This document shows, one piece after another, positions 1 through 5,406 of a stretch of 5,522 nucleotides of DNA. This DNA is from Chthoniobacterales bacterium. Its GTDB lineage: Bacteria > Verrucomicrobiota > Verrucomicrobiia > Chthoniobacterales > JACTMZ01. The stretch spans positions 1-5,522 of the forward strand of contig JAFMJK010000153.1 in assembly GCA_017853515.1 (NCBI GenBank). Direction: 5' to 3'. Below the pieces are notes generated by a model that did no database searches, had not been told where the DNA came from, and saw only the letters and a list, made by a program, of their open reading frames with translations. How positions within the stretch are numbered: the stretch's first letter is position 1; each line of letters starts with the position of its first letter. The translations under genes and the position numbers were made by a program.

Positions 1-1
1 A

Positions 2-286
2 GCTTTGTTCGACACGGATCCTCTGGCGCGCAGCGTGGCTCCCGTGGCCGCCTCGGTCGAAGGCCGGGAATTTGTCGTCCGCTGGATCACCAAGACCAAC
101 GATGTCGGCGCCGTGATCAGGCCTCTGCAGCGCACGAATTTGGCGGGCGTCACGTCAGGATGGTCGGCAGGGCCTTCAGTGACCTCCATCACCGACCGCT
201 ACGGCTCACAGGTTACGAACGAGACGCGTGTTCCGATCGACGGACGCGCCAGCTATTTCCAGACTCTGTCGATTATCCCGCAGTAG
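2..286 (+). CDS. C-terminal fragment of an unidentified, probably exported beta-rich protein (5' end outside window)
   Basis: The frame is open from the left edge to a TAG stop at 284-286. A TTG at position 5 could be read as a start, but nothing resembling a ribosome binding site can precede it here, so this is best read as the last 94 codons of a longer gene. The visible part alternates short hydrophobic strands with Ser/Thr/Gly-rich turns (for example EFVVRWITKT, then VTSITDRYGSQVTNETRVPI, then a terminal YFQTLSIIPQ). That pattern resembles the beta-sandwich tails of large surface or secreted proteins of Verrucomicrobiota, in which a final aromatic strand such as 'YFQTLSI' closes the domain. 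The resemblance is from memory and no family is assigned. No membrane anchor or sorting motif is seen at the C-terminus. The next forward gene begins 96 nt downstream with no obvious link in function. Confidence 0.65.
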   Translation, partial: ALFDTDPLARSVAPVAASVEGREFVVRWITKTNDVGAVIRPLQRTNLAGVTSGWSAGPSVTSITDRYGSQVTNETRVPIDGRASYFQTLSIIPQ

Positions 287-382
287 CGGCATGCGGCGCC
301 ACGGCTTTGGCGACGGGGAGCTTGTCCGGCATGGTGTCCGGTCTTGCCGGCTCGCGACGGCCCAGCCTACGCTCCGAAGTCT
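287..382. other. Short intergenic region before the SnoaL-like gene
   Basis: A 96-nt GC-rich gap between two forward genes. I see no convincing -35/-10 pair, no T-run terminator and no operator-like palindrome. A GGGGAG at 315-320 precedes an ATG at 331, but that frame runs out of phase into the SnoaL-like gene and encodes a shadow-type peptide. Confidence 0.4.
376..379 (+). promoter_or_regulatory. Weak ribosome binding site for the SnoaL-like gene
   Basis: GAAG lies 3 nt before the ATG at 383 and 6 nt before the ATG at 386. It is the only purine-rich match near the start and favours the ATG pair over the upstream TTG at 344. The match to the Shine-Dalgarno consensus is short. Confidence 0.35.
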
Positions 383-916
383 ATGATGACCCCCGACCAG
401 GAAAAACTGCGCGACGTGTGGGAGGAACACATGAAGTGCGAATTCAGCACCAAGAGCGTCGAAGACACCATGGCCACGATGGTCGAACCGGCGCACGTGA
501 ACCACGTTCCGACAATGACGGGAGGCACCGGAATGCCCGGTATCGCCGATTTCTACGCGAAGCATTTCATCCCGAAAATGCCTGCTGACACGAAGACCGA
601 ACTGGTTTCGCGCACGGTCGGCAGCGATCGCATTGTCGACGAGTTGATTTTTTCATTCACGCACACCGTGACGATGGACTGGATGTTGCCCGGCGTGGCG
701 CCGACCGGTCGTCCGGTGCGGGTGCCGCTGGTTGCCATCATCGGGTTCAAGGACGGCAAAGTGCAGAACGAGCACATTTATTGGGATCAGGCTTCCGTGC
801 TCATGCAGATCGGATTGCTCGACGGGTCGAAACTACCGGTGGCCGGTGCGGAGACAGCCGACAAGGTGCTCGATCCGAAGCTGCCATCGAATGCTTTGAT
901 CGAGCGCGATCACTGA
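383..916 (+). CDS. SnoaL-like / NTF2-fold protein (ester cyclase or polyketide-cyclase-like family)
   Basis: A 177-residue protein with the hallmarks of the SnoaL-like branch of the NTF2 superfamily. It has an N-terminal helix (about 4-20), a conserved segment around residues 39-62 (VNHVPTMTGGTGM, then a helix ending YAKHFIPKMP), a central strand region (73-100) with SFTHTVTMDWMLPG, then PVRVPLVAIIGFKDGKV and the signature HIYWDQASVLMQIGLL near 131-146. In this fold a cone-shaped barrel binds small hydrophobic or ester substrates; candidate pocket residues here include His41, His61, His94, Asp99, His131 and Asp135. The exact reaction cannot be told from sequence, and many members are of unknown function. 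No signal peptide is seen, so it is probably cytoplasmic. Two adjacent ATG codons (383, 386) can start it; a weak GAAG at 376-379 suits the second better. A TTG at 344 would add 13 unconvincing residues. It is probably monocistronic, with a palindromic element 80 nt downstream. Confidence 0.85.
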   Translation: MMTPDQEKLRDVWEEHMKCEFSTKSVEDTMATMVEPAHVNHVPTMTGGTGMPGIADFYAKHFIPKMPADTKTELVSRTVGSDRIVDELIFSFTHTVTMDWMLPGVAPTGRPVRVPLVAIIGFKDGKVQNEHIYWDQASVLMQIGLLDGSKLPVAGAETADKVLDPKLPSNALIERDH

Positions 917-996
917 TGCCAATACCCCTTTGCTTGCAGATTCTGCGGTTTGTCTGATGCCAAACCAGAAAAGGATCCGGACTATCGAACAAGGTT

Positions 997-1071
997 TTGA
1001 GGGTAGGGACACGCGGCTCGCGTGTCCGTTGGAAAGAGGGCGGACGAGCGAGTCGCTCATCCCTACCTCAA
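997..1071. repeat. REP/BIME-like palindromic element: two hairpins inside terminal inverted repeats
   Basis: The left end TTGAGGGTAGGGA (997-1009) and right end TCCCTACCTCAA (1060-1071) are inverted copies differing by one inserted G. Inside lie two hairpins of the same design. Hairpin 1 (1007-1027) is a perfect 9-bp stem, GGACACGCG / CGCGTGTCC, with a 3-nt GCT loop. Hairpin 2 (1042-1062) pairs GGACGAGCG with CGCTCATCC around an AGT loop, with a single C-A mismatch. The two are separated by about 14 nt (GTTGGAAAGAGGG). Both stems begin GGAC or GGA and share the outer GGA/TCC pairs with the terminal repeats. This is the arrangement of REP doublets (BIMEs), which are dispersed in many copies and mobilised by RAYT-type TnpA proteins. 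Lying after the stop of the SnoaL-like gene, it could also act as a transcription terminator or mRNA 3' stabiliser. No transposase gene is in the window. Structure is directly visible; family membership and copy number are inferred. Confidence 0.75.
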
Positions 1072-1129
1072 GTAACAAAGTCTAAAATCTTTTGGGACTT
1101 GGTCTGAGGCTGCGCAGTTGTTTCGCGGA

Positions 1130-1288
1130 TCATGCCGCACTCCACATCCACTGGATGGTCATCCAGTCAAGCGGGATGCCGAGGGTGATGTTGAAAGGGA
1201 AGGTGATGCCGAGGGAAAGAAGTTCGACCAGACCCGGATTCGACTCGGGCACGGCGTGGCCGAAGCGCCGCCCATGACCTGGCGTCAT
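1130..1288 (-). CDS. Possible small hydrophobic protein, 52 aa, unrecognised
   Basis: An ATG at 1288 opens a 52-codon reverse-strand frame that ends with TGA at 1130. The N-terminal dozen residues are basic and polar (MTPGHGRRFGHAVPESNPG). The remainder is hydrophobic and Trp-rich, running through LVELLSLGITFPFNITLGIP to DWMTIQWMWSAA, which could form one membrane-associated segment of about 25-30 residues. Codon use from about codon 12 is gene-like, with mostly C or G at third positions (GGC ATC ACC TTC, CTC GGC ATC CCG), and the composition is unlike the Arg/Ala/Pro-rich shadows typical of GC-rich DNA. The ribosome binding site is weak (an AGG about 15 nt upstream). It lies 128 nt beyond the methyltransferase stop on the same strand, so it could be the last gene of that unit or stand alone. 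No known family is recognised; it could also be a remnant of a larger gene. Confidence 0.45.
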   Translation of the reverse strand: MTPGHGRRFGHAVPESNPGLVELLSLGITFPFNITLGIPLDWMTIQWMWSAA

Positions 1289-1416
1289 CGGAGCGCAACA
1301 GACCTGTTCCCTTCAGGCGGGACAAGCCCGTCCGCGCGGGGCATACAAGCCGAACCGGCTACAACAAAACTTAAACTGCTCTAGCGGGTGACCAAGGGTC
1401 GGCGCTGCCGGTTTTC
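1289..1416. other. Intergenic spacer downstream of the methyltransferase gene
   Basis: A 128-nt stretch between the methyltransferase stop and the start of the small reverse ORF. I see no strong terminator here. The best pairing is a distant AACCGGC/GCCGGTT match with a loop of more than 50 nt, and a short CGGG/CCCG stem, neither followed by a T-run on the reverse strand. An A-rich patch near 1364-1376 is the only departure from high GC. Transcriptional read-through into the small ORF is therefore possible. Confidence 0.4.
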
Positions 1417-2556
1417 CTAGGCGCGCTTTTCGAACACTTCGACGTCGAAAATGTTGGCCGAGACGCTCTCGCCGGACGGCGAAAGCCGCGCGGTGGCCAT
1501 CAGCTCGCGCATTTCCTCGCGCCCGCGATACCGGAATCTTTTGCCAAACACTTCGAGTGTCCGGATCGCCGCGCGTTGGCGGAAAGTATTCACCACAACG
1601 TGTCCGCCGACTGCGGTCATGGTTCCGACGTTGGCCACGACCTGCGACGCGCTGGGGGAGGCTTCGGGGCGCGCCTCGCCGAGGAGTTCTTCCGTGGTGA
1701 TGAAGGTGTGCCCGGGAAAATACTCGAGCAAGCCGACGACCGTGACCACATCGAACGGCGCATCGTGCGCGGTCTTCGACGTGGGTTGCAGGATGTCTTC
1801 GATCTGCAGATGGATGCCGTGCGGCGATCCCGCGTGCAGCGCGAGGTGCGCGCTGGTGGCCGGCAGTTTGCCGAGGAGTCGAAGGGCTTTCTCGACATTG
1901 CCCGATTCGCGGTCGCTGATCGTCGCGGAAATGAGCCGCGGATCGTGTCCCTCGCCGAGAAGTTTTTCCAGCAGCACGGCCATGCTCAATCCGGTGCCCG
2001 CGGCCACGGCTTTGAGGCGCACGGGGAGGCCTGCCTTGAGCCGGCGCAAGGCGAGACGGTGCGCGAAGCGCGTTTCCCAGACGAAGCGCCACTGCACGTC
2101 GCGGGCCTGCACCGAATCGAGCATGATGTTGTCCCACAGCTCGGCGTTCTTCCGGATCCCGGGCAGGAGCATCATGTAAACGGCGTTCATCGGATCACCG
2201 CCCTCGACGAAGCTCGCGGTGTCCGCGCGCGACGGTTCGAGCAGCGTCCGCGCGTAGGGGTGCCCGGAGTCCTCGAGGATCCGGTTGCGGTAGACGACAA
2301 CTTCCGCGCCGTCTTTGCCCGGGCGCTTCTCGGCACGCGTGGTTCGCTCCATCAACCGGAAAGCGAACGCGCCGAGCCCGCGGCGGATGAGGTTCGAAGG
2401 CGCGGGCGGATCTTCCGCGAAAACCCGGCGGGTCAGTGCCGCGACGATGGTGCGCGCCAATTCTTCGCGGCCTTCGCCGTAGAGCGCGGATACCGCGTCC
2501 ATCGGCGTGACCTTGTCGCGCTCGAGGAGGGAGGAGGTGGCGTGATCGGTGCTCAC
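1417..2556 (-). CDS. Class I SAM-dependent methyltransferase (possibly Methyltransf_20-like)
   Basis: A 379-residue protein. The C-terminal half looks like a Rossmann methyltransferase: motif I as VAAGTGLS (184-191), an acidic residue ending strand 2 in ATISDRE (Asp215), an acidic QIEDIL segment (251-256), motif IV as FDVVTVVGLLEYF (268-280), and GGHVVVNTF (317-325). The 'AAGxG' form of motif I plus 'GLLEYF' recalls the putative methyltransferase family PF12147 and fatty-acid methyl-ester-forming relatives, but this is from memory and the substrate is unknown. The first 165 residues have no recognised domain. No signal peptide is present, so it is cytoplasmic. The GTG start overlaps the lipase stop as GTGA and has GGAG 5 nt upstream, indicating translational coupling; an ATG at codon 19 (2502) is the alternative start. 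Oddity: the acidic residue usually just before the glycine loop is missing (LKAVAAG). Confidence 0.75.
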   Translation of the reverse strand: MSTDHATSSLLERDKVTPMDAVSALYGEGREELARTIVAALTRRVFAEDPPAPSNLIRRGLGAFAFRLMERTTRAEKRPGKDGAEVVVYRNRILEDSGHPYARTLLEPSRADTASFVEGGDPMNAVYMMLLPGIRKNAELWDNIMLDSVQARDVQWRFVWETRFAHRLALRRLKAGLPVRLKAVAAGTGLSMAVLLEKLLGEGHDPRLISATISDRESGNVEKALRLLGKLPATSAHLALHAGSPHGIHLQIEDILQPTSKTAHDAPFDVVTVVGLLEYFPGHTFITTEELLGEARPEASPSASQVVANVGTMTAVGGHVVVNTFRQRAAIRTLEVFGKRFRYRGREEMRELMATARLSPSGESVSANIFDVEVFEKRA

Positions 2557-4190
2557 AAGTGCTCCACGAGGATGCGTTTGATTTCCGCCATGCCGAGCGG
2601 ATGCAGGTGGCTCCAGTGGCCGCTCGGTATAACGCGTTCGCTTTGCGCGCCGTTCATGTGGCTGCTCCAGTAAGGCACGATACCGTCGCTGCTCTCCGGC
2701 TTCGTGTGGTCGAGAAACCCGCCCTTCCCGCGGTCGCCGATCAGCGAGTGATACGGCACGCCGCGGGCGGTCGGCAGCGTGTTGATTTTTTCGAGGAAAA
2801 GGCTGTCCGGGTCCAAGAGGTCGATGCTGTTGGGGAGGCGGTTGCGGCTGTGGGTGCGGGCTTCCGGCCGTGTCTGGGTGATGACCTCGTCGTAGACCTC
2901 CTTGTCTTCGACCGGACTTCCGACGATCGCCGCGCCGAGGCGTCCCCAGAAATCCACCGCCTTGTCGCTTCCGCGATGCGAGGCGGAGACGAAGACGACA
3001 CGTCCGATGCCCGGCACCGGTTTGAAGAGCAGCATGCCGCCGAGCATGCGCCGCGCTTTGTCCGAGAGCGTGAGTCGGCCCGGAGGTTTGTCGAAGTAGA
3101 GATCCCAAAGTTCGTCGCCGCTGTCGGTGATGAGCGCGCGGCTGATCATTCCGCCCATGCTGTGCCCGATGACCACGGCATCGCGCATGCCGGGGTAGCG
3201 TTTGCGGGCTTCGGCCAGCTGCTCGCGCAGATACGCCGCGGCGAGCGGATAGGGCAGGCCCGAGGGATAGGCGTAGAACCACACTTGGTAGTTCTCGCGG
3301 ATGACCGGATCGCCGCGGAGAAACTCGACGAGCGGTGCCCATGTGGCCGGAGAGTTGCCGAGACCGTGGATGCAGATCACGGGAATCTTGCGGGGATCAT
3401 AGGGCTGCAAACGCGCGAGCCGCGCACGCCCCGCGAATTCCTGCGGCTTGAAAAGCCCCAGCAACTCCTTCTTTTCCAGATCCAGCTCGTCCAAAGCCAA
3501 GGCGAGGGGACCTTGGAAGTCGCCGGCCAGCGGATAAGTGCGGCCGTCGAAAACCACGTTCTCCCGCGACAGAGGATCGAGCAGCGCGATATCGGCGTTC
3601 CGCCCGCGGAAATTCACCAGTGCGGTGAGACTGTAGTAGACGTTTTTTCCCTGCGCGAATTGGTCGAGCTTGGTGTAGTCGACTTCCCGTCCGGCCACGA
3701 CGAGCGGTGCGCCGAGCCCCTCCTTCAGCGAACGTTCGCCGACGCCCTTGCCGCGGAAATCGTAGCGGTCGGACGGTCGGAACTCGAAGAGCGATGGATG
3801 GAACTGCTTCTCCTTCGAAGGCGGCTTGAGCGTCAATCGCCAGGGCGCGCCCGTGGCCGAGGGGGCGACGACAGGTTTGTCCCAAGGCGCGAGTTTGGTC
3901 TCGTGGAGGATGTCCATCACGCGGGCCACGGCGAAGTTGTAGTCGCTTTGCAGCAGGGTGTTTTTCGGATCCCGCGCGAGTTTGCGCCGCACCTCGTCGG
4001 CCGCATCAAGATAGCCGCCGAGCTGGGCGAGCGGGTTGTTGGCTGATTTTTCCTGCGCGACGGCAAGTTGCTTTTGCTCCGCGGTGGTGGCCAAACCCAC
4101 GGTGTTTCCGCGGATCTTCGCTTTGGAGTAACCGACGCATCCGCCGAGAAGCACGGCGGCCGGTAGCAGGAAGAAGAGCAGGCGTTTCAC
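2553..4190 (-). CDS. Lipoprotein alpha/beta-hydrolase, lipase/esterase type (PGAP1/DUF676-like)
   Basis: A 545-residue protein beginning MKRLLFFLLPAAVLLGGC, a lipoprotein signal peptide with the lipobox LGGC and lipidated Cys18, so it should be anchored in the envelope. Residues about 19-265 form an N-terminal region with no recognised domain. The hydrolase core starts at IPVICIHGLGNS (269-280), where His-Gly provides the oxyanion hole. The nucleophile elbow is GHSMGG with Ser344, the likely acid is Asp502 in SSDGIVPYW, and the likely base is His525 in PSGHWSHLH. All three parts of the Ser-Asp-His triad are present and in order, so it should be an active serine ester hydrolase; the lipid or ester substrate is not determinable. 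The start is a GTG with AAGGA 7 nt upstream and an ideal signal peptide immediately after; the frame is open further upstream but only as a shadow of the neighbouring gene. It sits 41 nt after the CHI-like gene and is coupled to the methyltransferase. Confidence 0.92.
   Translation of the reverse strand: MKRLLFFLLPAAVLLGGCVGYSKAKIRGNTVGLATTAEQKQLAVAQEKSANNPLAQLGGYLDAADEVRRKLARDPKNTLLQSDYNFAVARVMDILHETKLAPWDKPVVAPSATGAPWRLTLKPPSKEKQFHPSLFEFRPSDRYDFRGKGVGERSLKEGLGAPLVVAGREVDYTKLDQFAQGKNVYYSLTALVNFRGRNADIALLDPLSRENVVFDGRTYPLAGDFQGPLALALDELDLEKKELLGLFKPQEFAGRARLARLQPYDPRKIPVICIHGLGNSPATWAPLVEFLRGDPVIRENYQVWFYAYPSGLPYPLAAAYLREQLAEARKRYPGMRDAVVIGHSMGGMISRALITDSGDELWDLYFDKPPGRLTLSDKARRMLGGMLLFKPVPGIGRVVFVSASHRGSDKAVDFWGRLGAAIVGSPVEDKEVYDEVITQTRPEARTHSRNRLPNSIDLLDPDSLFLEKINTLPTARGVPYHSLIGDRGKGGFLDHTKPESSDGIVPYWSSHMNGAQSERVIPSGHWSHLHPLGMAEIKRILVEHL
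2562..2565 (-). promoter_or_regulatory. Ribosome binding site fixing the GTG start of the methyltransferase
   Basis: GGAG on the reverse strand lies 5 nt before the GTG at 2556, inside the last codons of the hydrolase gene. Together with the GTGA stop/start overlap it supports this start over the ATG 18 codons further in. Confidence 0.6.
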
Positions 4191-4197
4191 GCGGTTA

Positions 4198-4202
4198 TCC
4201 TT
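4198..4202 (-). promoter_or_regulatory. Ribosome binding site fixing the GTG start of the lipoprotein hydrolase
   Basis: AAGGA on the reverse strand is spaced 7 nt from the GTG at 4190. It is the best Shine-Dalgarno match in the window and places the start exactly at the basic n-region of the lipoprotein signal peptide. Confidence 0.75.
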
Positions 4203-4231
4203 TGCGGGCGGCCGGACTCTGTCAACGCGCC

Positions 4232-4795
4232 TCAGCCCGGTGTTCCGACCAGTCCGTCCTTGATCGATTTTTGCAGAGGCTTGCCGATCCAGAGCCGCAG
4301 GAGCGCGTGGTAAAAATCCGCCCCCGCGATGGTGTCGAGCGTTCGCCCGCCGAGTTTCACCACGGTGCCCTCGGTCGGGATGTAGTCGATATCGATGACA
4401 TCGCCGGGCTTCAAATCGGCCCCCTTGTTGAAGCATCCGAGGAACTCCGAGAGTTGTCCGGCGAACTTCTCCTTTTCCTCGGCCGTGAAATTGTTGTCGA
4501 TGTTGTCCTGCACCGTGGAGCTGAACTGCTCTTCGTCCACCGGACGGACCATGGTGATTTGGATCCGCTTCGCGTCGCTTTTCGCTCCCATGATCTGTTC
4601 CGCGTCGCGCATGATCTCGGTAAGGAAAAGGCGGATCTTGTAGACCTCGAATCCCCAAACCGTGCGCGTGGCCTCGCCGTTGAGCACCAGCCCGTCGCTC
4701 CGGTCGGGTGCAGCCACCACTGGCGGCGTTTCCTCCCTGGCATCCGCTCCGCAAAGCAGGATCAAGGACGCGACAGCGGCGGGAAGCAACCTCAC
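4232..4795 (-). CDS. Secreted chalcone-isomerase-like domain protein
   Basis: A 187-residue protein with a Sec signal peptide (hydrophobic AAVASLILLCG, likely cleavage after ADA at residue 19), so it is probably periplasmic. The mature part matches bacterial chalcone-isomerase-like proteins (PF16036): a leading strand LVLNGEATRTVWGFEVYKIRLFL (37-58), a middle strand RIQITMVRPVDEEQF (77-91), a helix with NNFTAEEKEKFAGQLSEFLGCF (101-122), DLKPGDVIDIDYIPTEGTVV (127-146), and a final FYHALLRLWIGKPLQKSIKDGLVG (161-184). The 'WIG..P....+..LLG'-type ending is characteristic. Bacterial members generally lack proven isomerase activity, and the fold is shared with plant fatty-acid-binding proteins, so ligand binding is the safer guess. 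The start is a GTG 14 nt after the SOUL stop with no clear Shine-Dalgarno, suggesting re-initiation after the upstream gene. No in-frame ATG comes before residue 63, which would remove the signal peptide. Confidence 0.88.
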   Translation of the reverse strand: MRLLPAAVASLILLCGADAREETPPVVAAPDRSDGLVLNGEATRTVWGFEVYKIRLFLTEIMRDAEQIMGAKSDAKRIQITMVRPVDEEQFSSTVQDNIDNNFTAEEKEKFAGQLSEFLGCFNKGADLKPGDVIDIDYIPTEGTVVKLGGRTLDTIAGADFYHALLRLWIGKPLQKSIKDGLVGTPG

Positions 4796-4809
4796 GGGAG
4801 CACGATCTG

Positions 4810-5406
4810 CTATTCCGCCGCCACGCGCAACATCACTTCATTGCGCCGCATGAAGGGCAATGTCCAAGGCGGATCATAATAGGCGAAGACCGGCTCGCCC
4901 TCCGCGCGCAGTTTTTTCGTGTCCATCCACGCGCGCAGTCTTCCCAGCGCATCGGCTTCGTTTTTGTCCGTGCGCCGGCCGGAATAAGTGAACACGGCGA
5001 AGCGCGCCGCCGGCATGGTATCGACCGATACTTCCGCCCCTTTCGGCGCGGGCACCTTGGCCGCCGCCACTTCGCGCGGGACGACAAAGCTCATGCCGCT
5101 TTCCTCGCCTTTGTGCTGCACAAGCACCGGCGCGGTCATGGCGATCTTCTGCTCCGCTTCGTTGCCGCCCGAAATGTAGCGGAAGAGTCGCATGAAATCC
5201 CCGTCGCCCATCTCCGTTCGCGCCACCGTCATGGCCGGATAATCCCGCACCTCGAACTTGCCGTCCTGCTCGGCAACTTTGTAGTCAGGTGTCTCGATAG
5301 CCATGGTATGGGTGCCCGCGGTCGAAGCCAGAACGACGGTCGCGAATCGCAGTAAAATGCGCCGGGCAAACCGTGTTTCCGGGAGTTTTCGCGCGGAAGA
5401 TTTCAA
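4810..5406 (-). CDS. SOUL-family haem-binding protein, probably exported
   Basis: A 198-residue protein if the TTG at 5406 is used. Residues about 38-196 carry the whole SOUL/HBP signature: ETPDYKVAEQDGKFEVRDYP (38-57), FMRLFRYISGGNEAEQKIAMTAPVL (71-95), MSFVVPREV (105-113), an AVFTYSG strand (137-143) and the terminal YYDPPWTLPFMRRNEVMLRV (177-195). SOUL proteins bind haem or other tetrapyrroles, and some bind other hydrophobic ligands. The usual length is 180-220 residues. The N-terminus has basic residues (RFARRILLR), a short hydrophobic stretch and a plausible cleavage after THTMA (residue 36), so export is likely. The start is uncertain: TTG at 5406 forms a TTGA overlap with the upstream stop but has no Shine-Dalgarno; an ATG at 5304 would give the bare SOUL domain without a signal. 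The frame has no stop to the window edge. It heads the visible full-length genes of the reverse-strand cluster. Confidence 0.9.
   Translation of the reverse strand: MKSSARKLPETRFARRILLRFATVVLASTAGTHTMAIETPDYKVAEQDGKFEVRDYPAMTVARTEMGDGDFMRLFRYISGGNEAEQKIAMTAPVLVQHKGEESGMSFVVPREVAAAKVPAPKGAEVSVDTMPAARFAVFTYSGRRTDKNEADALGRLRAWMDTKKLRAEGEPVFAYYDPPWTLPFMRRNEVMLRVAAE

Noticed and set aside
160..588. Forward ORF of 142 codons overlapping the SnoaL-like gene
   Set aside because: Arg/His-rich out-of-phase shadow with no domain, even though a GGGGAG precedes its ATG at 331.
913..963. Direct repeat CTGATGCCAA at 913-922 and 954-963
   Set aside because: Only 10 bp with no further symmetry or a third copy; could be chance, and it does not flank the palindromic element as a target duplication would.
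1092..1384. Two forward ORFs of 61 and 88 codons in the intergenic region
   Set aside because: No gene-like composition, no ribosome binding site; the reverse frame at 1130-1288 has better codon use.
1576..2673. Forward ORF of 365 codons opposite the methyltransferase
   Set aside because: Low-complexity Arg/Gly/Glu composition, no recognisable motif, antisense to a frame with clear methyltransferase motifs.
2557..3342. Upstream extension of the methyltransferase frame to 641 codons
   Set aside because: The added part overlaps the hydrolase in another frame and is Arg/Pro-rich; the GTG at 2556 has a ribosome binding site and stop/start overlap.
2559..4046. Long forward ORF of 495 codons opposite the hydrolase gene
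   Set aside because: Its product is Arg/Ala/Glu/Val-rich with no domain and lies exactly antisense to a hydrolase with lipobox and full catalytic triad; it is a high-GC shadow.
4191..4754. Upstream extension of the hydrolase frame to 733 codons
   Set aside because: The extension overlaps the CHI-like gene out of frame, while the GTG at 4190 has AAGGA and directly precedes a lipoprotein signal peptide.
4708..5355. Forward ORF of 215 codons opposite the SOUL gene
   Set aside because: His/Arg-rich antisense shadow of a well-conserved SOUL domain.
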